Assembly: GCA_023411395.1 (NCBI GenBank)
Contig: JAEYOV010000084.1
Coordinates: forward strand, 124,001-188,000
Source: Bacillota bacterium
GTDB taxonomy: Bacteria > Bacillota > Clostridia > Christensenellales > Aristaeellaceae
Direction: 5' to 3'
DNA: 64,000 bases
Shown here: piece by piece, positions 7,635 to 16,186 of the stretch
Layout: the number at the start of each line of letters is the position of its first letter
How positions within the stretch are numbered: position 1 is the first letter of the stretch
The notes under the pieces: generated by a model
The model's input: the letters and a program-made list of their open reading frames with translations, nothing else
Told to the model about the DNA's origin: nothing
Database searches by the model: none
Position numbers and translations under genes: made by a program

Positions 7635-8816
7635 TTATTGTTGCAATTCTTTCAGCCAGTTCATGGTACGGACGGTGGCGGGATGCAGCGCTTTTCCCCG
7701 CTCCTTCACATAGCCTGCCGTTTTTTCAAGAGACGAAAGCACCGCGCCCGTCAGGTCTTTATCCGCCAGGCGCCGGATCTCATAAAGCCCAGGATAGTCT
7801 TCCCGGCCAGGCTCAATCTTATCCGCCAGGTATACGATCATATCAAGCTTCGTCATGGGCACATTCCCCAGCGTATGGCAGGCGATGGCGGATAGCACCT
7901 GTTCATCCGAAACGCCATACGTATGCCTTGCCATGTGCGCGCCCACCGCCGCGTGGAGCAGTGAGCCCGAGGCAAGAATGGAATCATCCACCATCAGGCC
8001 GTGCTCCGCGGCATACGCCTGCATGGTGTATAGGTCCATCCCCTTGGCGCAGTCGTGGAGCAGCCCGGCCAGCGCGGCCTTTTCCGCGTCCTCCCCATGC
8101 AAAAGCGCCAGACGGCGGGCCGCACAGGCCACGCACAGCGTGTGCGCCAGGCGTTTGACGCTCATGGAAGCCGCCAGTCTGTCCATGTAAGCGGCGAACC
8201 CGGCCGGACTTTCCTTCATACCGTACAGGCCCATCACCCGGATGTATTCCATCACCGCCGGATGGAGCCCCTCCGGCTCTTCCCCCATCCTAAGCCGCGC
8301 CCGAAGCATGGTGGCGGACATATCCCCCGCCGCCGCACTCAGGAAGGCAAATCTTGCGCCAAGCCGCATCAGTTCTTCCATCACAGCCTGTGAAGTGCCA
8401 TCGCCGGCGCCGGGACGCGGGCAGACCAGGAAACGGCACATGGAAAATACCCGTTCCGGCTCCCGCCAGTTGACAAGATCGTACAGCGTATCCTCACCGA
8501 TGATGTAGTGGAATTCCGCCTGCGGCAACTGCCTGCGGAGCAAAATTAACGTATCCACCGTATAAACTGTGCCACTTCTGTTCATTTCTATATCTGAAGG
8601 GAAAAAACCTTCCTCCTGAACAAGCGCCAGCCGCACCATATGAAGCCGCGCAGCAGCAGGCGCCAGGCCCTCCCTTTTATGAGGCGGATTGCCTGTGGGC
8701 AAAAACAGCACTTTATCAAGGCCTGCTTCCTCCATGGCCTTTCTGGCCACAGCCACGTGTATCAGATGGATGGGATTGAATGATCCCCCCATCAAACCGA
8801 TCCGTTCCGGTTTCAA
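7635..8816 (-). CDS. nadD: NadD-YqeK fusion: nicotinate-nucleotide adenylyltransferase and HD-domain hydrolase
   Basis: 393 residues. Residues 1-195 are NadD, which makes deamido-NAD from NaMN and ATP: GGSFNPIHLIHV is the nucleotidyltransferase HxGH-type motif (here HLIH) and SATMLRARL is the C-terminal motif. Residues 205-393 are the YqeK HD domain (H...LLHDCAKG...HAAVGAHMA...DKIEPGR), a family shown to cleave Ap4A. The two are separate genes in Bacillus. A TTG start at 8816 with AAGGAAGGGGG is favoured; ATG at 8840 is the alternative and overlaps a TATAAT sequence. First gene of a unit with rsfS. Confidence 0.93.
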   Translation of the reverse strand: MKPERIGLMGGSFNPIHLIHVAVARKAMEEAGLDKVLFLPTGNPPHKREGLAPAAARLHMVRLALVQEEGFFPSDIEMNRSGTVYTVDTLILLRRQLPQAEFHYIIGEDTLYDLVNWREPERVFSMCRFLVCPRPGAGDGTSQAVMEELMRLGARFAFLSAAAGDMSATMLRARLRMGEEPEGLHPAVMEYIRVMGLYGMKESPAGFAAYMDRLAASMSVKRLAHTLCVACAARRLALLHGEDAEKAALAGLLHDCAKGMDLYTMQAYAAEHGLMVDDSILASGSLLHAAVGAHMARHTYGVSDEQVLSAIACHTLGNVPMTKLDMIVYLADKIEPGREDYPGLYEIRRLADKDLTGAVLSSLEKTAGYVKERGKALHPATVRTMNWLKELQQ

Positions 8817-8888
8817 CCAAGCGCCCCCCTTCCTTTCCATTATACCCCATGGAAGCCGGATGGGAAAGGGCCGCCGGGAGAAAAAACT

Positions 8889-8937
8889 ACAGGGAGCCTG
8901 CCCCCTGAACCCCCGCAAAAGGGATACATCCCTTTTG
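8889..8937. repeat. Two hairpins upstream of the membrane protein gene
   Basis: A near-palindrome around CAGGGAGCCTGCCCCCTG and a perfect inverted repeat CAAAAGGGAT/ATCCCTTTTG with a 2-nt centre lie in the divergent spacer. They are adjacent to but do not overlap the AAGGAG site of the + strand gene. Confidence 0.45.
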
Positions 8938-8962
8938 AATCCCATTTTTAAGGAGCATGCCT

Positions 8963-9793
8963 ATGCAGCAGTATCTTGAAAAAACGCGCCTTGGAGGCGC
9001 CCTGGATTCCCTGGGCCTGCGCTTTATCATACTGGTCTGCTGTATCCTCTGGTTTGTGTTCCTCTGGGGGGTCACCCTGGCCGCATTGCTGGCGGGCATT
9101 GCCTTTTTCATGCTGGTCAGCCTGGCCATACGCCTTGGCAAAAGAAAGACGGTGGCCCGGCGGGAGCAGGCGCTGCGCGAGCGGATCGGCGGGGAAATAG
9201 CGCTGGAGGCCTTGCCCCTTACCCCGCCCCGGCAAGCCCATTTTCAGGCGTCGCTGTGGCTTACCCTGGCCCATCCCCTGCGGCTGGAAAGAATCACCGA
9301 GGAAGGCGTGCTTTGCCGGCTGGAGAGGGATCTGATACTTGTCCGCTGTCTGAACCGCCATCAGTCGGTTCCCGTCTCCGCCCAGGATATCATTGAGGCG
9401 CAGCGGGCCTGCATGAATCACGGCGCGGTACGCTGCGTACTTTGCACCGCCTCGCCTTTGAGCAGCGCCGCCCAAACCCAACTGGGCCAGGCGGAACCGC
9501 CTGTAAAGGTGATTGGAAAGGAACGGCTGATCCGGCTGGCGGGGGCGGCCGCCCCGGTCACCGATGACCAGTTGGTCGCCCTGGGCGCCCGCAAAAAACG
9601 CCATGTGACCATCCAAACATGGCTGAATCATATTCTGGCTCCCCACCGGTCCCGGCGGTACTTCTTGTATGGCATGGGCCTTCTATTGCTTTACTGGATC
9701 ACAAGGCTTCCCTATTATCCCGTTCCCGGGGTGCTGTGCCTGAGCCTTGCCCTTTTGTCCAAGATACGTCATGCGAAGGAGGATACGCTCTAA
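8963..9793 (+). CDS. Membrane-anchored protein with a possible Mrr/restriction-endonuclease-like domain
   Basis: 276 residues, function unknown. Two N-terminal hydrophobic helices (residues ~20-60) are followed by a basic linker, a soluble middle domain, and a C-terminal hydrophobic hairpin (about 225-265). The middle part (LILVRCLNRHQSVPVSAQDIIE..CVLCTASPLSSAA..VKVIGKERLIRL) resembles in layout the Mrr-like fold, but the usual catalytic D..QxK residues are not obvious, so it may be inactive. ATG 8963 is seven bases after AAGGAG; ATG 8957 is too close. The 3' end overlaps the convergent gene by 4 bases. Confidence 0.7.
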   Translation: MQQYLEKTRLGGALDSLGLRFIILVCCILWFVFLWGVTLAALLAGIAFFMLVSLAIRLGKRKTVARREQALRERIGGEIALEALPLTPPRQAHFQASLWLTLAHPLRLERITEEGVLCRLERDLILVRCLNRHQSVPVSAQDIIEAQRACMNHGAVRCVLCTASPLSSAAQTQLGQAEPPVKVIGKERLIRLAGAAAPVTDDQLVALGARKKRHVTIQTWLNHILAPHRSRRYFLYGMGLLLLYWITRLPYYPVPGVLCLSLALLSKIRHAKEDTL

Positions 9794-10929
9794 TACTTTC
9801 CCCTGGCGATCTTCGCCACCGCAGCCGCCAGATCATCCATATGCTGCTCCGTATTGTAAATGCCCACGCTGGCCCGGACGGCCCCTGTGTCCATGGTGCC
9901 CAGCCATTGATGGATGCTGGGCGCGCAGTGCATTCCGCCCCGCAATGCAAACCCCGCCCGGTCCAGGCCGTCCGCCACCTCGCCGCTTTCCATGCCGCGC
10001 ACGTTGAAGCTTACCACGCCTACCCTTGGGGCGTATTCATCTCCATAGACGGTGACGCTTTCAATTTCCCTCAAATCATCCCGCAGCCTTTGCGCCAGAT
10101 GCTCCTCGTATTCCCGTATTTCCCACATATGCTTGGCGGCAAACCGCGCCCCCGCAAGCAGGCCCGCAATTCCTGGCAGATTCATCGTGCCGCTTTCATA
10201 CCTGTCGGGCAAATCATCCGGCTGGAGCATGCTTTCCGAGCGGGAGCCCGTCCCCCCTTCCCGGAAGGGCCGCGGCACCATCCCCGGGCCTAAAAGCAGC
10301 ACACCCGTGCCATGGGGGCCCAAAAGCCCCTTGTGCCCGGCCATGGCCACCATATCCGCATTCAGCGCCTTGGGGCTCACATCCAGTACCCCCGCCGTCT
10401 GGGCCGCGTCAATGAGGCAGGGTATGCCGTTTTCCCGGCATACAAGCCCCAGGCGGCTTATTGGCTGCACTACGCCGGTGACATTGGAGGCATGGTTCAA
10501 GACGACAAGTGCGGTTCTGGGGCCGATCATGCCTTGCAATTGATGGGGCTGGAGCAGCCCGTCCTGTCCCGGCATCAATACCTTCAGCGAGATCATCCCC
10601 TGCCGCTCATAGCCCGACAGCACCCGCATCACGGCATTGTGCTCACAGTGGCTCACAATGACCTCGTCCCCCTGGTGCAGGCTGCCCCGGATGGCCAGGT
10701 TCAGGCTGTCCGTGCAGTTGTTGGTGAAAATGACCTGTTCCGGCTTTTCCATGCGGAACATTTCAGCCAGGTGGTCGCGGCAGGCGCGAAGCACACGCCC
10801 GCCGGCCAGCGAGATGCGGTGCCCCGCCCGGCCGGGATTTCCGCCGATGCGGTTCAGCGTTCCCGCCATGGCCCGGACCACCTGCGGCGGCTTGGGAAAA
10901 CTGGTAGCTGCGTTATCCAAATAGATCAT
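9790..10929 (-). CDS. Cysteine desulfurase family (class V aminotransferase fold) protein
   Basis: 379 residues. PLP-dependent NifS/Csd-like enzyme: MIYLDNAATSFPKP start, DAAQT (Asp174), PLP Lys200 in AGHKGLLGP and the reactive Cys335 in RGGMHCAPSIHQWLGT. The Cys motif and length match the clostridial subgroup often found beside DUF3343 genes rather than the IscS housekeeping enzyme. ATG 10929 follows AAGAGAGG; ATG 10962 would add an unconserved tail. Divergent from the DUF3343 gene; probably supplies sulfur or selenium from cysteine or selenocysteine. Confidence 0.88.
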   Translation of the reverse strand: MIYLDNAATSFPKPPQVVRAMAGTLNRIGGNPGRAGHRISLAGGRVLRACRDHLAEMFRMEKPEQVIFTNNCTDSLNLAIRGSLHQGDEVIVSHCEHNAVMRVLSGYERQGMISLKVLMPGQDGLLQPHQLQGMIGPRTALVVLNHASNVTGVVQPISRLGLVCRENGIPCLIDAAQTAGVLDVSPKALNADMVAMAGHKGLLGPHGTGVLLLGPGMVPRPFREGGTGSRSESMLQPDDLPDRYESGTMNLPGIAGLLAGARFAAKHMWEIREYEEHLAQRLRDDLREIESVTVYGDEYAPRVGVVSFNVRGMESGEVADGLDRAGFALRGGMHCAPSIHQWLGTMDTGAVRASVGIYNTEQHMDDLAAAVAKIARGKY

Positions 10930-11012
10930 CGTCCGGCCTCTCTTCCCTGGTTTTGCGCACATGGCGCTCCTTGACCGTATACTATATGAAGAGGGAAGGA
11001 GGATTTAACCCT

Positions 11013-11279
11013 ATGAGTGAGATTTTCGGCATTGCTGCCTTCCGCTCCCGGCAGCAGGTGCTGCGCTTTGAGTCGGCGTTGAAACGGGCGGGCGTGCGGG
11101 CCAGCATTGTCGCCACCCCCCGGGATGTGGCGGTGGGCTGCGGCCTATCCGTCCGTTTTGACATGCACAATACCCAGGATGTGAAAAACGTTTATATGCA
11201 AGCCCGGCCCAGCAACCTCATTGGATTTTATCGGGTGGAGCGAGGCGGAAGGGACCGTCCCAGTTGTTCGAGATTATAA
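11013..11279 (+). CDS. DUF3343 protein, putative Se/S carrier-like
   Basis: 88 residues. Small DUF3343 domain (AAFRSRQQVLRFESALKRAG...TPRDVAVGCGLSVRF), with the single conserved Cys in VGCGLS. The family co-occurs with selenium metabolism and NifS-like enzymes, and here diverges from one with an 83-base spacer. Role as a persulfide/selenide carrier is inference. AAGGAGG lies ten bases before ATG 11013. Confidence 0.85.
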   Translation: MSEIFGIAAFRSRQQVLRFESALKRAGVRASIVATPRDVAVGCGLSVRFDMHNTQDVKNVYMQARPSNLIGFYRVERGGRDRPSCSRL

Positions 11280-11280
11280 A

Positions 11281-11325
11281 AAACGCCGGACTTCCGAATA
11301 ACGGGAAGTCCGGCATTTTCCATTT
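11281..11325. terminator. Bidirectional intrinsic terminator
   Basis: 11-bp stem GCCGGACTTCC/GGAAGTCCGGC with an 8-nt loop between convergent genes. On the minus strand it is followed by a TTTTTT run, on the plus strand by ATTTTCCATTTT. Confidence 0.85.
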
Positions 11326-11328
11326 TGG

Positions 11329-11883
11329 TCAATCCACGGCTTTTTTTACGCGGGGCAAGACCGCATAGCCGATGGCCATGGCGATGATGGCCGTGATCAG
11401 CTGCTGCACCTGCAATCCCGCGCCGGCGCCCAAGGCAGCAAAGAACACTTTCCCCTGGCTGGTGGTTATCACCAGTGTGTTGCCCAAGGCTATCACCGCG
11501 AACTTCAATACGGCTGCCGCGACGCCCGCCACTGCCCAGGAAGTCAAATGTATCCTCCCCGTTTTTTGTAAACCCCTGCCGGGAAAGAGCCCATACAGCA
11601 GTACAGGCACCGCGTTCCCCGCCATCAAAAAGGGCAGCATGAAAGGCGCCTTCACATGGCCCTGCAGCAAAGCCATCAGCGGTGCGGCTACGGCAATCAA
11701 AAGCCCAGCCCACACATTCACAAGGCAGGCGGCCAGAATAAGACAGAGATTCACAAGGGAACTGATCAGGTAGGTGGATACGATGTGATCACCCATCAAA
11801 AACCTGATGCCGCTTTGAAACACCAGCGTCAGTGCCAGCAGCACCGCCGCCGTGGCCAATTGCCTGATATTTTTTGAGGACAT
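11329..11883 (-). CDS. ECF transporter S component, substrate unknown
   Basis: 184 residues with six predicted hydrophobic helices, the size and layout of vitamin-binding S components of energy-coupling factor transporters. N-terminal QLATAAVLLALTLVFQ resembles the segment by which S components contact EcfT. No EcfA or EcfT gene is nearby, so a shared module elsewhere is implied. It begins one base after the TM1266-type gene, so the two are co-transcribed and lie behind the same leader with a terminator. Confidence 0.8.
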   Translation of the reverse strand: MSSKNIRQLATAAVLLALTLVFQSGIRFLMGDHIVSTYLISSLVNLCLILAACLVNVWAGLLIAVAAPLMALLQGHVKAPFMLPFLMAGNAVPVLLYGLFPGRGLQKTGRIHLTSWAVAGVAAAVLKFAVIALGNTLVITTSQGKVFFAALGAGAGLQVQQLITAIIAMAIGYAVLPRVKKAVD

Positions 11884-11884
11884 T

Positions 11885-12169
11885 TTACATTTCCCCCGCT
11901 TCCTTTGATTTGTGCGTTCTTGCAGATGTCAGGGCGCTTTTCACCTGCACGCCCTTGATATTGCCCAGCTTTCCCGTCATGGCCCCGATGCGGTCATTGG
12001 TACCTTCCACGATCAGGCCGATGACGCCGATACCTGTCTCCCTGTCCGGCACACCGATGCGGCCCCGGATCATATCAGCAAATTCGCTGATAATTTGATT
12101 GATCCGGGCGGCCTGATCCCTGTCCTCCACCACCAGCCCCACAAAGCCCAGCCGTTCTTCCGCAGCCAT
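11885..12169 (-). CDS. TM1266 family putative iron-only hydrogenase system regulator
   Basis: 94 residues of ACT/NikR-C-like ferredoxin fold. GFVGLVVEDRDQAARINQII and GIGVIGLIVEGTNDRIGAMTGKLG match the TM1266 family, whose genes usually sit with the hydrogenase maturation genes hydE, hydF and hydG. Here it is instead paired with an ECF S component. ATG 12169 has AAGGGGGAG upstream; only 21 bases separate that start from a strong terminator, so expression must pass through it. Confidence 0.83.
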   Translation of the reverse strand: MAAEERLGFVGLVVEDRDQAARINQIISEFADMIRGRIGVPDRETGIGVIGLIVEGTNDRIGAMTGKLGNIKGVQVKSALTSARTHKSKEAGEM

Positions 12170-12190
12170 CGCAATCTCCCCCTTCCATGC

Positions 12191-12224
12191 AAAAAAGGAC
12201 AGCGCGGCAAATTACCGGCTGTCC
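12191..12224 (-). terminator. Intrinsic terminator in the leader of the TM1266-ECF operon
   Basis: Stem GGACAGC/GCTGTCC (extended by CGG/CCG pairs) followed on the minus strand by TTTTTT. It lies 160 bases after ctpA and 21 bases before the TM1266-type gene. Confidence 0.85.
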
Positions 12225-12349
12225 AACTCTATGCGCATACAGCTCCCCCTTCCCTCTTGGGCCTTGGCTCGCCTTGGCCCTCAACCAGGAGTATGATTTG
12301 GCCGGCTCCCCCGCACGTGAATCCGCTTGGGTTTGCCTAAGGCCTCCTG
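12225..12349 (-). promoter_or_regulatory. GC-rich structured leader, possible riboswitch or attenuator
   Basis: Non-coding stretch between ctpA and the terminator. On the minus strand it holds GCCTTAGGC, an imperfect TGCGGGGGAGCCGGC segment, and a long helix GGGCC/GGCCC enclosing AAGGCGAGCCAA. It matches no riboswitch consensus I know, but a terminator immediately before an ECF transporter operon with no room for a second promoter is the usual arrangement of a ligand-sensing leader. A tiny ORF (MRIELDSR) with an AGGGGGAG site also lies just before the terminator. Confidence 0.4.
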
Positions 12350-13579
12350 TCAAACCGACGGTCCCTGCACTTTTTCCCGCAATACTTCCACGGCTTTGCT
12401 CAGTTGGGGATCGTTCAAATCCCCCGTCTCGTACATGCCTGTGTCGCCTTCCGGCAGCTCGGCTACCACATTGGGAGTGATGCCCGTCTTGTGCACCTTG
12501 TTGCCGTTGGGCGTAAAATACTGCGCCACGGTAAGCTGCATTCCGGCGCCTTTGTTGCCTACCGGGATCACGTACTGAATGATACCCTTGCCGTAGGAGG
12601 TGACGCCCACGATGGTTGCCGCGCCATAGTCCTGCAACGCCCCGGCCAATACCTCGGAAGCAGAAGCGGAATTTTCATTCATGAGCACCACCAGCGGCAG
12701 ATCGATCTTTCCCGCCTGGGCGGCTGCGTATTCCCGCTCGCCCTTTCGGTTTTCCGTGTAATAGACAGTCACTTCAGGCAGGAACATATCGGCGATGGCT
12801 ACGGCGTCATCCACCCAGCCGCCGGGGTTGTCCCGCAAATCCACAATAAGGCCCTTGGCCCCGTCACTGATGAGCCTGTTCACCGCTTCCATGAAAGCGG
12901 TGCGGCAGTCTCCCGCAAACTCAAACAGGCTGACGACGCCGATGTTTCCATCCAGCATCACCGATTCCACCCGGTTCACCTGGATGTTGGCCCTTGGCAC
13001 CGTAAAGGTAAGTGTTTCCGTGCCCCGGCGCACAGTTACTTCCACCGTTTCACCCACGATGCCGCGCATGATGTCCACCGCGTCCTGCAGGTTGTAGGCG
13101 TCAACTAAAAGGTCATTCACCTGCTTCAAAACATCGCCTTTGTGGATGCCCACCTCCTTGGCGGGGCTGCCCTTGAACACCCGGCTCACCGTGCACAAAA
13201 GCGTCTCGAAGTTGGCGGAAATCTGAATGCCGATGCCTGCGTATTTCCCCTCATCCTCTTCCCAAAGCTTGGCGTATTCCTCCGGATTGTAATAGAATGA
13301 GTAGGGGTCTTCCAGGCCGAAAAGCAGCCCGCGCTGCGCGTTTTCGATGAGCTTGGCCGCATCCGGCTCCTGATAGTAGTATTCCTGCACTACCTGCAAA
13401 AGCTCGTCCAGTTCCTGATACTTAAGGAGGCGCTCATACTCCTCCTTGGAAACGGTAACGGTGTCCCCCGTTGTGTTTGGCGCGGACTCACTGATGGCCT
13501 GATTCCCGGTGAGCATGGCACAGCCGGTAAGCATCACAAGCACCAGTACCCCTACGGCCAGCGAACGCAACTTTTTCAT
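12350..13579 (-). CDS. S41 family C-terminal processing peptidase, lipoprotein
   Basis: 409 residues. N-terminal lipobox LTGC (Cys20) after a hydrophobic signal peptide, so the enzyme is probably anchored outside the membrane. A PDZ domain spans about 110-195 and the protease domain follows. Catalytic pair by family spacing: Ser306 in NENSASASE and Lys331 in SYGKG, 25 residues apart as in other tail-specific proteases. CtpA-type enzymes trim or degrade secreted proteins, often after PDZ substrate recognition. ATG 13579 follows AGGAAAGG. Confidence 0.95.
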   Translation of the reverse strand: MKKLRSLAVGVLVLVMLTGCAMLTGNQAISESAPNTTGDTVTVSKEEYERLLKYQELDELLQVVQEYYYQEPDAAKLIENAQRGLLFGLEDPYSFYYNPEEYAKLWEEDEGKYAGIGIQISANFETLLCTVSRVFKGSPAKEVGIHKGDVLKQVNDLLVDAYNLQDAVDIMRGIVGETVEVTVRRGTETLTFTVPRANIQVNRVESVMLDGNIGVVSLFEFAGDCRTAFMEAVNRLISDGAKGLIVDLRDNPGGWVDDAVAIADMFLPEVTVYYTENRKGEREYAAAQAGKIDLPLVVLMNENSASASEVLAGALQDYGAATIVGVTSYGKGIIQYVIPVGNKGAGMQLTVAQYFTPNGNKVHKTGITPNVVAELPEGDTGMYETGDLNDPQLSKAVEVLREKVQGPSV

Positions 13580-13661
13580 ATAGCGCCTTTCCTGTTTCTT
13601 TCGGCCCGTATTCCCGCATGGAAAAAAGCGGCGGGCAACGGATGGATGCTGTCCGGTTCCA

Positions 13662-14729
13662 TCAATGAATCTGCTGTGGCTTTTCGATGCCGCACTTTTT
13701 CAGCTCCATCAGGATTTTGAAGGTGACGGCGTCCTCAAACTTGCGCAAATCCAAGCCGATCTGCCGCTGCACCTTATCCAGGCGGTAGACCAGTGTATTG
13801 CGGTGGATGTAAAGCTGCCGCGCCGTATCCGACAGATTCAGGTCCTTTTTGAAGAACATCTCTATGGTGTAGAGCATCTCCTCATTGAACAGCCGGGCCG
13901 TTTTGCGGTTGAACAGCAGGCCGTGGTAGTAGGCGCTGATGTCCCGGGGAAGCTCGGTCAAAAAACGCTCCAGCATCAACCTGCGGAATACGTGGATGCT
14001 GCTGTCCTGCTGGAAGATACGGCCCACCTCGATGGCCCGGCGTGCCTCGCGATAGCTTTCCCCCAGGGAAGACAGGTTATGCCGCGGTTCGCCGATGCCC
14101 ACCGTGGTCTGATGGGCTGTTTCACTCATCAGCGTTTCCTGCGCGGCTTCGGCAAACTGCGTAAGGTCGTCCGCATCCTCCACAGAGGACATGTCCTTCA
14201 AAAGCGCTACCATATGCCGGTCGATTTCCACCAGAACATCGCCCTCGGCCTGGGGCACAATTTCCTGCAAAAGGGACAGCGCGCTGCTGGAACCCGTCTG
14301 TACAATGTAGAACAGCATGACGCACCGGTCCATCTCCAGAGGAATCTGATGCTCGTGAGCCAGCGCCTCCAGTTCGGACCCGCCGATCTCCTCGCGGAGC
14401 GCACGGCGGTATACGTCGCTTTCGTCGGCCACGGAAGCGCCGATCTGCATCAGCGCCTGCAGCATGGCTTCCGCCAGCAGCAGCACATCCTGAGCGCCGG
14501 GTACGCTTTCACGGCAGGCAACCGCCAGGAAGGGCTGTCCATCCACCCCATGGTACAGATAACCGTCCGCCGGACGGGTTTGTCCCGCGGACAAATCGTC
14601 CGGCAGGACATGGGAAGGCGCTTCCTCCGGATAGATGACATCCCCTTGGCCATCCAAAAGAAGAACAGGCGCACTCAGGCGGGAAAATACCTGGCCTACC
14701 TGCTTTACAAACCGCTTTTCAAACAACAC
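13662..14729 (-). CDS. PucR/CdaR-type transcriptional regulator
   Basis: 355 residues. The C-terminal 60 residues are the PucR-type helix-turn-helix (FFKKDLNLSDTARQLYIHRNTLVYRLDKVQ), preceded by a GGDEF-like regulatory segment (about 160-250). An N-terminal sensory region shows no clear fold. GTG at 14729 is seven bases after AAAGGAG and is preferred over upstream TTG 14768. Located just downstream of the MsmX-like ATPase but separated by that gene's terminator; target unknown. Confidence 0.87.
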   Translation of the reverse strand: MLFEKRFVKQVGQVFSRLSAPVLLLDGQGDVIYPEEAPSHVLPDDLSAGQTRPADGYLYHGVDGQPFLAVACRESVPGAQDVLLLAEAMLQALMQIGASVADESDVYRRALREEIGGSELEALAHEHQIPLEMDRCVMLFYIVQTGSSSALSLLQEIVPQAEGDVLVEIDRHMVALLKDMSSVEDADDLTQFAEAAQETLMSETAHQTTVGIGEPRHNLSSLGESYREARRAIEVGRIFQQDSSIHVFRRLMLERFLTELPRDISAYYHGLLFNRKTARLFNEEMLYTIEMFFKKDLNLSDTARQLYIHRNTLVYRLDKVQRQIGLDLRKFEDAVTFKILMELKKCGIEKPQQIH

Positions 14730-14929
14730 TTGGCTGCTCCTTTCACCATTATCTGGCGTAAATATCAACTTTTATTCTATCACAGTCTTTCCCATCTGAA
14801 AAGCGGCAAATCGCAAAAAATTGTGAACATTTCATAAAAAAAGCGGGGTTTTCAGCGTTTTTCCAAATTTTTTTCGCGCGAATAATACCCGGATGGCCTC
14901 TCTGAGGTTTTCACACGATCAATGCAAAC

Positions 14930-14966
14930 AAAAAAGCGGCGTGCCGCCATATCGCAGCACGCCGCC
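14930..14966 (-). terminator. Intrinsic terminator after the MsmX-like gene
   Basis: 9-bp stem GCGGCGTGC/GCACGCCGC with a 12-nt loop, followed on the minus strand by TTTTTTG. Confidence 0.85.
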
Positions 14967-14981
14967 TGAATACCATTGCGC

Positions 14982-16103
14982 TTACCTGTTAAGAATGCTG
15001 GCCTCGGTCTCCTTGTCGAAGAAGTGGAGGTGGTTGGTGTCGAAGGCCACCTTGATCTGGTTGCCGGCACGGCTGGTGGTGCGGGGATCGACGCGGGCGA
15101 TAATGTTGTCATCCTTGCCGCTGGCCTTCAGATACAGGTAGGTTTCGGAACCCATCAACTCGGTCACTTCCACGTTCACATCGATGACGGCCTCGGGCAG
15201 GTTGCTCAGGAATACTTCCTCGTCATGGATGTTCTCGGGGCGAATGCCCAGGATGACTTCCTTGCCAATGTAGCTTTCATCCACCAGCTTGGCAACCTTG
15301 CCGGCGGGCACAAGAATCTTGTTGGAGCCGAAAATGGCGTAAACTTCCTTGCCTTCCTTGGTAAGGGTGGCGTTGAAGAAGTTCATTTGCGGGCTGCCGA
15401 TGAAGCCGGCCACGAACAGGTTGATGGGATAGTCGTACAGGTTTTGCGGGCTGTCCACCTGCTGGATGAAGCCGTCCTTCATCACAACGATGCGGGTACC
15501 CATGGTCATGGCCTCGGTCTGGTCATGGGTCACGTAGATGAAGGTGGTTTGCAGGCGCTGATGGAGCTTGGTGATCTCGGTACGCATGGCCACGCGGAGC
15601 TTGGCGTCCAGGTTGGACAGCGGTTCGTCCATCAGGAAGACCTTGGGTTCGCGGACGATGGCGCGGCCCAGGGCGACGCGCTGACGCTGGCCGCCGGATA
15701 AAGCCTTGGGCTTGCGGTTGAGCAAATGGCTGATATCCAGAATGCGCGCGGCTTCTTCGACGCGGCGCTTGATCTCATCCTTGGGGGTCTTGCGCAGCTT
15801 CAGGCCAAAGGCCATGTTGTCGTACACCGTCATATGGGGATAAAGGGCGTAGTTCTGGAACACCATGGCGATGTCGCGATCCTTGGGAGCAACGTCGTTC
15901 ACCAGCTTTTCGCCAATGTACAACTGCCCGTCGCTGATTTCTTCCAGACCGGCGACCATGCGCAGGGTGGTGGATTTTCCGCAGCCGGAGGGACCGACCA
16001 GCACGATGAATTCCTTGTCTTCAATATCCAGGCAAAAGTCGCTAACAGCTGTCACACCGCCGGGATAGGTTTTGTAAATGTGGCTGAGAGATACGCTGGA
16101 CAT
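14982..16103 (-). CDS. msmX: Sugar ABC transporter ATP-binding protein, MsmX/UgpC type
   Basis: 373 residues, the normal length of the carbohydrate CUT1 ATPases. Walker A GPSGCGKST, Q-loop FQNYALYPH, signature ALSGGQRQRVALG, Walker B KVFLMDEPLSNLDA, H-loop YVTHDQTEAM. The C-terminal third is the TOBE/MOP regulatory domain (GIRPENIHD). No sugar permease or binding protein genes adjoin it, so it is likely a shared ATPase energising several sugar importers, as MsmX does in Bacillus. ATG 16103 follows AAGGAGGAGA. Confidence 0.95.
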   Translation of the reverse strand: MSSVSLSHIYKTYPGGVTAVSDFCLDIEDKEFIVLVGPSGCGKSTTLRMVAGLEEISDGQLYIGEKLVNDVAPKDRDIAMVFQNYALYPHMTVYDNMAFGLKLRKTPKDEIKRRVEEAARILDISHLLNRKPKALSGGQRQRVALGRAIVREPKVFLMDEPLSNLDAKLRVAMRTEITKLHQRLQTTFIYVTHDQTEAMTMGTRIVVMKDGFIQQVDSPQNLYDYPINLFVAGFIGSPQMNFFNATLTKEGKEVYAIFGSNKILVPAGKVAKLVDESYIGKEVILGIRPENIHDEEVFLSNLPEAVIDVNVEVTELMGSETYLYLKASGKDDNIIARVDPRTTSRAGNQIKVAFDTNHLHFFDKETEASILNR

Positions 16104-16186
16104 AGTTTCTCCTCCTTACATATTATTGCCAACTCATATACAGGGGAGCCTCTTCCCCAATAGGATACGCGCCTTGAACTAGTCTT

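Noticed and set aside
12225..12349. Match of the TM1266-ECF leader to known riboswitches (c-di-AMP, c-di-GMP, TPP, THF, cobalamin)
   Set aside because: Isolated words such as GCGGGGGA and AGGCAAACC occur, but the rest of each consensus core is absent, so no named riboswitch is claimed.
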